Origin: an uncultured Opitutia bacterium
GTDB lineage: Bacteria > Verrucomicrobiota > Verrucomicrobiia > Opitutales > Opitutaceae
NCBI GenBank assembly: GCA_903873805.1
Contig: CAIQQB010000041.1
Span: 1-32,148 of the forward strand
Length of the DNA: 32,148 nucleotides
Direction of reading: 5' to 3'
The notes below the pieces were generated by a model. It worked only from the letters and a program-made list of their open reading frames with translations, was not told the DNA's origin and did not search any database. Positions 15,500 through 23,033 of the stretch are shown here, piece after piece. Within the stretch, counting starts at the first letter, position 1, and each line of letters begins with the position of its first letter. The translations under genes and the position numbers were made by a program.

Positions 15500-17692
15500 A
15501 TGAGCGCCATTCCCGAATCCCCCACTCCATCCGCCAGTCTCGACCGGCGCAGCTTCCTGAAAGTCAGCGCCCTGGCGGGTGGCGGCCTGCTGATCGGCAC
15601 GTACTTTCGCTGGGGCGGGGCCACGGCCCTGGCCGAAGCCGTCACCGCCACCCCGGTCAACTTCGCCCCCAACGTTTTCATCAGCATCGCCCCGGACGGA
15701 GCCGTGTCACTCATTGCCCCGAACAGCGAGATGGGCCAGGGCGCCAAGACCGCGCTGCCGATGATCCTCGCCGAGGAACTTGATGTGTCGTGGGACAAGG
15801 TCACTATCTCCCAGGCCGACCTGAATCCGGCGTATGGCCGCCAGTCGGCCGTCGGTAGCGGTTCGACCCCGGGGAACTACGCCCCGTTGCGACAGGCTGG
15901 TGCCACGGCCCGCGCCATGCTAGTCGCGGCAGCCGCCGAAACCTGGAGCGTGCCCGCCGGCGAATGCACCACCGCGAACGGCACCGTGATTCACGCCGCC
16001 TCAACCCGGCGCCTGCCCTATGGCGACCTCACTGCCCGCGCCGCGGCGCTGCCGGTGCCCACCAGCGTGACGCCCAAGGACCCGAAGGATTTCAAATTGC
16101 TCGGCACCCGGGTCGCCGGCGTGGACAACGAAAAGATCGTCACCGGCCAGGCCCTCTACGGCATCGACCAGCACCAGCCCGGCATGGTCTACGCCGCGTT
16201 CGTCAAGTGCCCGGTGTTCGGTGGCAAGGTCGCGAGCGTCAGTCTTGACGACGCCAAGAAGTTTCCCGGAGTGAAGGACGCCTTTGTGCTCGACGGCATC
16301 GGCGGGCTCACCTCCGGCGTGGCCATCATCGCCGACTCGACTTGGAACGCCTTCTACGCGGCCAGCAACCTCAAGGTGCAGTGGGAAGAAGGCGAGGGCG
16401 TCAGCCAAAGCAGCGAGGATTTTGCCAAGCAGGCCCAGGCCCTCGCGACGGCGGCCGGCGGTCCCACCGTGCCCGAGGGCGCCAAGAGCCTGAACGCCAC
16501 CTATCACTACCCCTTCCTGGCTCATGCCACGTTGGAGCCGCAGAACTGCACCGCGCTGTTCAAGGACGGCCTGATAGAAATGTGGTGTCCAACGCAGATG
16601 CCCTCCTCGGGCCAGCGCTTGGTCACCCAGGGCCTCGGCCTCCCGGCCAGCAAGGTCGTCGTGCACGTGACGCGCCTGGGCGGCGGTTTTGGCCGCCGGG
16701 GCAGCAATGAATTCTCCCTCGAGGCCGCGGCGATCGCCCACCGGCTCGAGGGCACGCCGGTCAAGCTCACCTGGATGCGCGAGCAGGATTTCCAGCACGA
16801 CAACTACCGTTCCAACGGCTGGCATTTCTTCACCGGCGGCGTCGATGGCGCGGGCAAGGTCGTCGCGCTGCATGACCATTTCGTCAAAGTTCAGGGCCAG
16901 GTCGGCGGCATGAACGGCGGCGGTTTTCCGTTCAACGTCATGGCCGGCTCGCGGGTCGAATCCAGCCAGATTCCCGCCAGCATCCCCACCGGCTACTGGC
17001 GGGCGCCGGGCGACAACGGCAACGTCTGGGCCGTCCAGTCCTTCGTGGACGAACTGGCCCATGCTGCCGGCAAGGATCCGCTCGCCTTCACGCTCGACCT
17101 CCTGGCCGCGGTGCCGGCCGCGCCTCCCCCTGGCGCAGGTGGTCGCGGTGGCGGCGGCCGGGGCGGTGGATTTGCCGCTTCGAAAATGGTGGCGGTGCTC
17201 AAGCTCGCCGCGGAGAAGGCCGGTTGGGGCACCCCGCGGCCAAAGGGCGAAGGCCAGGGCTTGGCCATCTGCAACGCCAACGGCGCCTATGTCGCCATCA
17301 TCGCCGATGTCAGCGTCAGCCCCGCCGGCGTGCTGACAATCCACAAACTCACCGCCGCGGTCGACGCCGGCCTGATCGTCAATCTCAGCTCCGCCGAAAA
17401 CCAGGTCCAGGGCTCGATGCTCGACGGCATCGGCGCCGCCTGGTTTCTCAAGGTCACGATTGACCGCGGCTCCGTCGCCCAGGCCAATTTCGACGACTAC
17501 GCGCTGCTCGGCATGGCGAACTCGCCGCCGGTCGTGGACGTGCATTTCGTGCCGTCGCTCGCCCCGCCCACCGGGCTCGGCGAACCCGCGCTGCCGCCGG
17601 CCGCGCCCGCGGTCTGCAACGCCATCTTCGCCGCCACCGGCAAGCGCATCCGCACCCTGCCTTTCGCCGGGGAGGATCTGAAGTGGTCGTGA
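15500..17692 (+). CDS. Tat-exported molybdopterin-binding subunit of an aldehyde/xanthine dehydrogenase-family hydroxylase
   Basis: A 730-residue catalytic subunit of the isoquinoline 1-oxidoreductase beta (IorB) type. Residues 1-45 are a Tat signal with 'DRRSFLK' (RR at 16-17) and an Ala/Gly hydrophobic core. Molybdopterin-binding segments include '[13 protein letters not shown]' near 78-90, 'GGGFGRRG' near 395 and '[10 protein letters not shown]' near 500. The catalytic Glu of the family is E695 in 'GLGEPALPP'. The enzyme hydroxylates an aldehyde or N-heterocycle with water as oxygen donor in the periplasm. It is coupled to the 2Fe-2S subunit 8 bp upstream. Residues about 537-560 hold a Gly/Arg/Pro-rich insertion between conserved helices that is not expected from the family. 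The substrate cannot be read from the sequence. Confidence 0.92.
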   Translation: MSAIPESPTPSASLDRRSFLKVSALAGGGLLIGTYFRWGGATALAEAVTATPVNFAPNVFISIAPDGAVSLIAPNSEMGQGAKTALPMILAEELDVSWDKVTISQADLNPAYGRQSAVGSGSTPGNYAPLRQAGATARAMLVAAAAETWSVPAGECTTANGTVIHAASTRRLPYGDLTARAAALPVPTSVTPKDPKDFKLLGTRVAGVDNEKIVTGQALYGIDQHQPGMVYAAFVKCPVFGGKVASVSLDDAKKFPGVKDAFVLDGIGGLTSGVAIIADSTWNAFYAASNLKVQWEEGEGVSQSSEDFAKQAQALATAAGGPTVPEGAKSLNATYHYPFLAHATLEPQNCTALFKDGLIEMWCPTQMPSSGQRLVTQGLGLPASKVVVHVTRLGGGFGRRGSNEFSLEAAAIAHRLEGTPVKLTWMREQDFQHDNYRSNGWHFFTGGVDGAGKVVALHDHFVKVQGQVGGMNGGGFPFNVMAGSRVESSQIPASIPTGYWRAPGDNGNVWAVQSFVDELAHAAGKDPLAFTLDLLAAVPAAPPPGAGGRGGGGRGGGFAASKMVAVLKLAAEKAGWGTPRPKGEGQGLAICNANGAYVAIIADVSVSPAGVLTIHKLTAAVDAGLIVNLSSAENQVQGSMLDGIGAAWFLKVTIDRGSVAQANFDDYALLGMANSPPVVDVHFVPSLAPPTGLGEPALPPAAPAVCNAIFAATGKRIRTLPFAGEDLKWS

Positions 17693-17872
17693 GCGTTGCG
17701 TCGGCGCGGCGCTGACGCGTTCGCGATCCGGCCAACGCGGCCCTTCGCCGCCGAAGCAGGGTGGCGCGCCACGCTGTTGCGGGCGACCGGTTACCGGGAG
17801 CGGAAAACTTTTCAAATGTTTTTCCCAAAACCCGGCGCTCCTTCCGGCGTCATTTTCTTGGAACTCATCCCC

Positions 17873-18328
17873 ATGAAATTCCAAATCCAAACCCTGCTCC
17901 CACCGCGCCGCACTCCGCGTTGCGCGTTTACCTTGCTCGAAATTCTCGTGGTTCTGGCGATCATCGGCCTGCTGGTGAGCCTCACCGTAACCGCCGTCAC
18001 CAACGCGTCGGAGAAGGCGCAAATTCGCGCCGCCAACATCTTCGTGAACGACACGATGAAGATTGCGCTCACCACCTACAAGCTGGACGAAGGCTCCTAT
18101 CCGACGACCGAACAAGGCCTGCAGGCTCTGGTCACGCCGCCCGCTGATCTCGCGGCCACCTGGAGCGGTCCGTATCTGGAGGACAAGGGCAACATCGTGC
18201 CGTTGGATCCCTGGAAGCAGGCCTACGTCTACAACGCGCCCGGCGCCCATAACCCGCGCACCTACGATCTGTCCTCGAACGGACCCGACCGCACCGCCGC
18301 CACAGTCGACGACATCGGCAACTGGTGA
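17873..18328 (+). CDS. gspG: Type II secretion system major pseudopilin GspG
   Basis: A 151-residue prepilin-like protein. It has a basic leader of 18 residues, a prepilin peptidase site A18|F19 with E23 at mature position 5 ('FTLLEILVVLAIIGLL'), and a long hydrophobic helix to about residue 40. The globular domain has the GspG hallmark 'YPTTEQGLQALVTPP' near 83-97, followed by 'GPYLEDKGNIVPLDPW' and a 'YDLSSNGPD' calcium-loop-like end. The length is typical. GspG polymerises into the pseudopilus that pushes folded exoproteins through the outer membrane, fitting a window full of secreted enzymes. No other gsp gene is adjacent, so it may be an orphan or a second copy. The chosen ATG gives a normal leader; an earlier ATG at about 17816 would make it unusually long. 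Confidence 0.9.
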   Translation: MKFQIQTLLPPRRTPRCAFTLLEILVVLAIIGLLVSLTVTAVTNASEKAQIRAANIFVNDTMKIALTTYKLDEGSYPTTEQGLQALVTPPADLAATWSGPYLEDKGNIVPLDPWKQAYVYNAPGAHNPRTYDLSSNGPDRTAATVDDIGNW

Positions 18329-18341
18329 ACGCGCAGCCCGA

Positions 18342-19061
18342 TTACGGCCGCAGCAGCGGCCGGAGCGCGGGCACGGCGTCCGGGAGCCGGTCCATCACCA
18401 ACCGGGCCATCGCCCGGGCGCCGTCCGCGTTGAAATGCGTCGGGTCCGGCTGGCCGCTCGCCAGATTGGCCGCGAGTGAATTAACCCGGTCACCCAGCTC
18501 CGCATAAAGCGTCGCGCTGGCGGCGTGCAGGTCGATCAGCGCGACCTTCTTCTCGGCGGCGACCGCCTTCATCGCATCGGCATACGGGACGAGGTTGTCG
18601 GTTGCGGTCCGTCGGCACATTGGGGTGACCAGCACCGGCACGCCACCGCTGTCGCGGGTGTCGTCGATGTAGCGGCGAAGGTAGTCGCGGAAATCGCCGG
18701 TGGCGCTGGTGGCCTCCGGATTGGTCGCCACGTGCGAATCGTTGTGGCCGAACTGAATCAGCACGACGTCGGGTTTCTCGGCCAGCGCCTTGGCCCACCG
18801 CCCCTCCGTGATGAAGGTCTTGGTGCTCCGGCCCGAGGCGGCGAGATTGCTCACGGTGAGCCCGGGCTGAAAATACGACTGGATGTGCATGCCCCAACCA
18901 CTCCGGTGGAGCGGATCGCTGAGCGGCCAGTTGCACACGGTGGAATCACCGACGATGACCAGATGCATCGGACGGGGCGGAGCTACCGCCGGTCCGGCAC
19001 ATCCCGCTGTGACCAGCACCACCGTGCACACGAGCCATCGCAGCAGAGTCTGGAATTTCAT
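18342..19061 (-). CDS. SGNH/GDSL lipoprotein, rhamnogalacturonan acetylesterase-like
   Basis: A 239-residue exported lipoprotein with the lipobox 'VTAGC' (Cys 21). The SGNH catalytic blocks are all present: S40 in 'IVGDSTVCNW', Gly in 'NLAASGRSTKTF', N107 in 'QFGHND', and D206/H209 in 'DPTHFNADGA'. The 'GDSTVCNW' and 'ASGRSTKTF' blocks match rhamnogalacturonan acetylesterases (CE12 type), which deacetylate pectic rhamnogalacturonan. Its ATG overlaps the TGA stop of the upstream polygalacturonase gene (ATGA), implying translational coupling and a joint role in pectin breakdown at the cell surface. It converges on gspG with only 13 bp between stop codons. Confidence 0.9.
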   Translation of the reverse strand: MKFQTLLRWLVCTVVLVTAGCAGPAVAPPRPMHLVIVGDSTVCNWPLSDPLHRSGWGMHIQSYFQPGLTVSNLAASGRSTKTFITEGRWAKALAEKPDVVLIQFGHNDSHVATNPEATSATGDFRDYLRRYIDDTRDSGGVPVLVTPMCRRTATDNLVPYADAMKAVAAEKKVALIDLHAASATLYAELGDRVNSLAANLASGQPDPTHFNADGARAMARLVMDRLPDAVPALRPLLRP

Positions 19062-20446
19062 GGTGCGCTCCCTCCGGCCGTTGGCGCCGCGGTCGGGCGC
19101 GGCGCGCGGACGCCCCCGCGCGCGTTGCCCGCGACGGGATCCACCGGCGCCGGAATCGGGACCGCGCCCTCCAAGCCGGTGCCGGTGACGTTGACCGTGC
19201 CGAGCAGTGCGCCGGTAAAGCCGGTGACGTTGATCCCACTCAGTTCAGCATCCTTAACGTTCGCCAGTGTGATGCCCTGCCGGCAGGTGCCGGTGATGTT
19301 GGTCAGCCGGAATCCCTCGATCGGACGCAACGCGGAGACATTGTTGGCCTGCACGAGGGTCGTGCAGGTGACGCGCACATTCGAAAACGCGAGCCCGTGG
19401 CATGACGGGTAGCCGACGAGACCACCCACCGGATCGTCGGCGGTGTTCGTGTTGCCTCCGCTGGTGAGGTTGACGCGGAGGAAGCCGCCTGCGAGCACGT
19501 CGAGGTCGTTGCCGGTGATGTTGTCATTGAAGCCGGCCCGGCCGATCCGGGTCTTGATGTAGATGGCCTGCGAGCCGGAGGTGAACTTGCACCGCTCGAT
19601 CCGGACGTTGCGCACGCCGCCGGACGTCTCGCTGCCGATGCCGATGCAGGCGAACGTCCGGTCGCGCAGGTTGCAGTCGGTGATGAGGATGTCCTCCGCC
19701 GGTCGGCCGATGCGGGCGCCGTCCATGCCGCGCCCCGACTTGAGGCTGATGGAATCGTCACCGGTGCTGACGTCGCAATGGGTGATGAAGACGTTGCGGC
19801 ACGAGTCGACATCGATGCCGTCGCGGTTGCCGGTGATCATCACGCCCTTGACCAACACGTCTGTGCAATAAGTGGGATGGGTCGCCCAATTGCCTCCCTG
19901 GGTGACGGTAAACCCCTCCCAGTGCACGTCGTGGCAGGAAATGGGCTCGAGGACGACGGCGCCGCGTGGATTCTGCGGGGCGGCGACTGCCGCGTTGCCC
20001 GCGATGCGACCGGGGCCGACAATGCCGATGTGGTCGACGTCGGCGGCGTAGATCAGCGCCCGGCGGCCCGGCTGCCAGCGTCCCTCCCAGCGCACATCGA
20101 TCATCGGATAATCGGCGGGATCCGGACTGCCGGTGAGCACCGAGTCCGCGGCCAGCCGCAGGATGGTGCGCGTGCCGAGCTGGAGACTGCCGACAAGGTA
20201 GTTGCCCGCGGGCACCAGCACCTCGCCGCCGCCGTTGACCGCGCAAGTGTCGAGTGCCTGCTGGAAGGCGGCGGTGTCCTTGGTCGTCCCATCGCCGGTC
20301 GCGCCGAAGTCGCGGACATTGTAAGTCGCCTTGGGCGCAGGCAGCGGCACGTCGAGCGCCGCAGGCGAGGTGGCAGTGTCAGCGCCACGGGCGCAGCAGC
20401 CGAGCGATAAAAGCAAAACAAGCAGCGGGCGAAGGTGACGGGGCAT
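19058..20446 (-). CDS. Secreted GH28 family protein (polygalacturonase-like)
   Basis: A 462-residue exported protein with a signal peptide (hydrophobic 7-17, cut near 'ARGA'). It is a right-handed beta-helix of glycoside hydrolase family 28. The N-terminal pectate-lyase-like motif 'YNVRDFGATGDGTTKDTAA' lies at 42-60. The three catalytic aspartates are at D209 ('NRDGIDVDSC'), D230 and D231 ('TGDDSISLKSG'), with the family spacing of 21 and 22. The 'RIK' region appears as 'IYIKT' (295-299). The usual 'GHG' motif with its His is absent; the corresponding segment reads 'RTFACIGIGSE' (263-273). GH28 enzymes cut galacturonan or rhamnogalacturonan. The ATG at the signal peptide was chosen over an upstream frame extension. 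It is the first gene of a two-gene unit. Confidence 0.9.
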   Translation of the reverse strand: MPRHLRPLLVLLLSLGCCARGADTATSPAALDVPLPAPKATYNVRDFGATGDGTTKDTAAFQQALDTCAVNGGGEVLVPAGNYLVGSLQLGTRTILRLAADSVLTGSPDPADYPMIDVRWEGRWQPGRRALIYAADVDHIGIVGPGRIAGNAAVAAPQNPRGAVVLEPISCHDVHWEGFTVTQGGNWATHPTYCTDVLVKGVMITGNRDGIDVDSCRNVFITHCDVSTGDDSISLKSGRGMDGARIGRPAEDILITDCNLRDRTFACIGIGSETSGGVRNVRIERCKFTSGSQAIYIKTRIGRAGFNDNITGNDLDVLAGGFLRVNLTSGGNTNTADDPVGGLVGYPSCHGLAFSNVRVTCTTLVQANNVSALRPIEGFRLTNITGTCRQGITLANVKDAELSGINVTGFTGALLGTVNVTGTGLEGAVPIPAPVDPVAGNARGGVRAPRPTAAPTAGGSAP

Positions 20447-20593
20447 CGGGATGAGTCTTGAAGCAGGAAACCAGGAATCCAAGAAAAGAGGTTTGGAATA
20501 GATCACCGTAGTCTGGCGGTGACTCGGGTTAAAGTTGCGAAGCAAGCCCGCGGTTGCGCGAACGATCCAAAGATAGTCCTGTTTTTCGGCCCC

Positions 20594-21844
20594 TCACACC
20601 ACCCGCGCCCATAGCACCTTGAGATAACGGCTTTCGAGACAATTGGAATATACGGGATGGTCCGGACCCGGGCCGGTGCGGTTGAAGAACTGCAACCGGC
20701 GCTGCTGCCGGTGGGCGGCCTTGATCACGTGCGCCTCAAAGTCCTCCAGCGACAGCAACCCCGAGCAGGAGCAGGTCACAAAGATGCCGCCGGCTTTCAC
20801 CAGCGAGATCGCGAGCAGGTTGAGATCCTCATATTTCTGCCGGCCCTCCCAATTGCCATGGTCGTCGCGGGTGAAGATGAACTTCGGCGGGTCCAGGACG
20901 ACCACGTCCCACTTTTCCCCGTTGGTCTGCATCTGCCGGGCATAGGCGAAAGCATCCGCGTGGACGAATTTGAGCCGGGCCTGGTTGAGGTTGGCGTTGC
21001 GCTTCGCCTGCGCGATCGCGACCTCGTCGAGATCGACGCTCGTCACCTCGGCCGCACCGCCCAGCACCGACGCACAGAGCGAAAACCCGCCGGTGTAGCA
21101 GCACAGGTCGAGCACCCGCGCCCCCGCGGTGAAACGGGCGATCCCCTGGCGGTTCTCCCGCTGGTCGCAGAAGAAGCCAGTCTTGTGGCCCTGGGCGAAA
21201 TCGACCTCGTAGCGGACGCCGTGCTCGCGGATCTTCACCTTCGTCGGAGCCGCAGCGTTGGTCTCATTGAAGGTGGACGGCTTGATGCCCTCCAGGCTGC
21301 CCAGATCGTGATCGACGTGGACGCGGGCGAATTTGGTCCCGGCGAGCTCGTGCAGCAGCGGCAGCCACTGCGGCAGCCGCTGGGCCATGCCGAGGGAATA
21401 GATTTCACAGAGCAGCGTTTCACCGTAGCGGTCGATGGTGAGTCCGCTGAGACCGTCACCGTCCGAACTGATCAGGCGGTAGGCATCAGTGGAGGCGTCG
21501 AGCTTGAACAGCCCGCGGCGCAGTTCGACGGCGCGGCGGATGGCCGTCTCGAAATACGCCTCGGTCACCGGCTCGGTCGAGTGGCAGACAACGCGAAGCG
21601 GGATCTTGGCACGCGGATTGAACAGTCCGCCGCCGCAAAGGTTGCCGCTCTTGTCGTAGACATTGACGAAGTCACCGGGTCGGGCGTCGGGCGAGGTCTG
21701 TCCGAGCAGGCGCGGGAAAATGGCGGGCTGAAACGTGAAATACTTGAGCTGGGCCCAGGGCCGAGCCCAACCCGAGCGGTCGATCACCGGGGGCGGAGCC
21801 TTCTCGGGACGGGGCGGATCTTCTTCGGGAAAAACGTCTGGCAT
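20594..21844 (-). CDS. Class I SAM-dependent rRNA methyltransferase, RlmI-like
   Basis: A 416-residue cytosolic protein of the RlmI/YccW family, which makes 5-methylcytosine in 23S rRNA. Residues about 30-110 form a PUA-like RNA-binding region ('DFVNVYDKSGNLCGGGLFNP'), and residues 115-215 the linker fold. Then come the family signature 'HKTGFFCDQRENR' (220-232), SAM motif I 'VLDLCCYTGGFSLCA' (244-258), 'DLDEVAIAQAKRNA' (271-284), motif IV 'DVVVLDPPKF' (313-322), and the Cys motif 'TCSCSGLL' (357-364). The ATG at 'MPDVFPEED' is used; the frame reaches a TTG 36 bp further up. The Pro-rich first 25 residues are probably disordered. The gene is single and divergent from the SUMF1-domain lipoprotein gene. 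The exact target base is inferred from the family. Confidence 0.9.
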   Translation of the reverse strand: MPDVFPEEDPPRPEKAPPPVIDRSGWARPWAQLKYFTFQPAIFPRLLGQTSPDARPGDFVNVYDKSGNLCGGGLFNPRAKIPLRVVCHSTEPVTEAYFETAIRRAVELRRGLFKLDASTDAYRLISSDGDGLSGLTIDRYGETLLCEIYSLGMAQRLPQWLPLLHELAGTKFARVHVDHDLGSLEGIKPSTFNETNAAAPTKVKIREHGVRYEVDFAQGHKTGFFCDQRENRQGIARFTAGARVLDLCCYTGGFSLCASVLGGAAEVTSVDLDEVAIAQAKRNANLNQARLKFVHADAFAYARQMQTNGEKWDVVVLDPPKFIFTRDDHGNWEGRQKYEDLNLLAISLVKAGGIFVTCSCSGLLSLEDFEAHVIKAAHRQQRRLQFFNRTGPGPDHPVYSNCLESRYLKVLWARVV

Positions 21845-21933
21845 CCGGGCAAAATGGCCTGACCTCAGGCCCACCGGCAATTTTTATCGGCGCAGACGCC
21901 CGAAGCTGCATCCACGCCCGATTGGACCCGCGC

Positions 21934-21961
21934 TTGACGCCACCTTGGTGAAGGTTATCAC
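21934..21961 (+). promoter_or_regulatory. Candidate promoter of the SUMF1-domain lipoprotein gene
   Basis: TTGACG (21934-21939), a 16-bp spacer and TATCAC (21956-21961). The predicted start, near 21968, leaves a very short leader (about 12 nt) to the GTG start at 21980. Confidence 0.4.
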
Positions 21962-21979
21962 GACTCAACCCCTGTTCAC

Positions 21980-22924
21980 GTGCGCTACCCTTCACCAGCA
22001 CTGGCCAGCGCTCGTTCCCGGACCGGCTCTGTCCTCGCCATCCTGCTGGTTCTTTCCGTCAGCACCGGCTGTCAGAATAACCGCGACGTTGCAGCCAAGT
22101 TCCCGACCCAAGGCCCTTCAATCCGACCGGCGAAGCTTGGCGGGGATTCGGACCTTACGAGACAGGTCGCAGCCGCGACCGGCATCCAGCTGGTCCCTAT
22201 TTCCGCCGGCACATTCCTGATGGGCAGCCCGTTGGAGGAAGCCGGCCACGTCGCTAACGAAGGGCCGCAGACCAAAGTGACGCTGACCCGGGATTTCTTC
22301 CTCGGCGCAACCGTCGTAACCCAGGCGCAATGGACGGCGCTCATGGGCGTCAATCCGAGTGTCTTCAAGGGCGACGACCGGCCAGTCGAGCGGGTGTCAT
22401 GGAATGACGCGATCGACTTCTGCGGGAAGCTGACTGAACGGGAACGGGCTGCCGGGCGCCTACCGGCAGGTTTCATCTACACGCTTCCAACCGAAGCGCA
22501 GTGGGAATACGCCTGCCGAGCCGGGACGACCGGACCGCGGGCCGGTGATCTCGACGCCATGGTTTGGTATACCAGAAACAGCGGCAACACGACCCATCCG
22601 GTGGCGACCAAACAGCCCAATGCCTGGGGCCTTTATGACATGAATGGAAACGTCATGCAGTGGTGTCTCGACAAAACCGGGCCCTATCCCGGCGGGGCCG
22701 TCGTCGATCCGGTTGGCTCCGCGTTCGGCACCAGTCACATCCTCCGGGGCGGCAGCTGGAACGGCGACCCCGCTCTCTGCCGTTCAGCCAGCCGCGTGAG
22801 CAACGCGCCCGCGGTCCGCTACAACCGCGTGGGTTTCCGGGTTGCCCTCTGCGCGGTGACGGCCGATCAGGTGGCACCCCCGCCTGTTAGCGGGCCGGAC
22901 CGGCTGGAGCATTTCAGCCCCTGA
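21980..22924 (+). CDS. SUMF1 (formylglycine-generating-enzyme-like) domain lipoprotein
   Basis: A 314-residue exported lipoprotein beginning with GTG, the only start that includes the whole signal sequence. The lipobox is 'VSTGC' at 27-31. From about residue 70 it has the SUMF1/C-type-lectin-like fold: 'FLMGSPLEE', 'VTQAQWTALMG', 'PVERVSWNDAIDFCGKL', 'LPTEAQWEYACRAGT', 'NAWGLYDMNGNVMQW' and 'LRGGSWNGDPALCRSASR'. True formylglycine-generating enzymes need two Cys in this last motif; only the second is present here. It is therefore probably not a sulfatase activator but one of the many SUMF1-domain proteins with other roles. No sulfatase is nearby. The exact function is unknown. Confidence 0.85.
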   Translation: MRYPSPALASARSRTGSVLAILLVLSVSTGCQNNRDVAAKFPTQGPSIRPAKLGGDSDLTRQVAAATGIQLVPISAGTFLMGSPLEEAGHVANEGPQTKVTLTRDFFLGATVVTQAQWTALMGVNPSVFKGDDRPVERVSWNDAIDFCGKLTERERAAGRLPAGFIYTLPTEAQWEYACRAGTTGPRAGDLDAMVWYTRNSGNTTHPVATKQPNAWGLYDMNGNVMQWCLDKTGPYPGGAVVDPVGSAFGTSHILRGGSWNGDPALCRSASRVSNAPAVRYNRVGFRVALCAVTADQVAPPPVSGPDRLEHFSP

Positions 22925-22971
22925 GTGGCAGAGCGGGCCACGGGCCCCAAGCTTGCGGTTTAGCCACAGAA

Positions 22972-22998
22972 AAGGCCGGCCGAAATTCGGCCAGCCTT
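22972..22998 (-). terminator. Intrinsic terminator of the nucleoside-phosphorylase-family gene
   Basis: AAGGC and GGCCGA (22972-22983) pair with TCGGCC and GCCTT (22987-22998), with one c/a mismatch and a 3-nt loop. On the minus strand a TTTT run follows (22973-22970). It lies about 36 bp beyond the stop of the minus-strand gene. The plus-strand side has no T run. Confidence 0.75.
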
Positions 22999-23033
22999 GG
23001 AATGGACTGCAGGCTGAGAAGCCCGCGCGACGT

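Noticed and set aside
16001-18250. A minus-strand frame of about 750 codons opposite the molybdenum subunit and gspG
   Set aside because: Antisense shadow of genes with conserved catalytic motifs.
21980-22924. True formylglycine-generating enzyme (sulfatase activator)
   Set aside because: Only one of the two catalytic Cys is present and no sulfatase gene is near.
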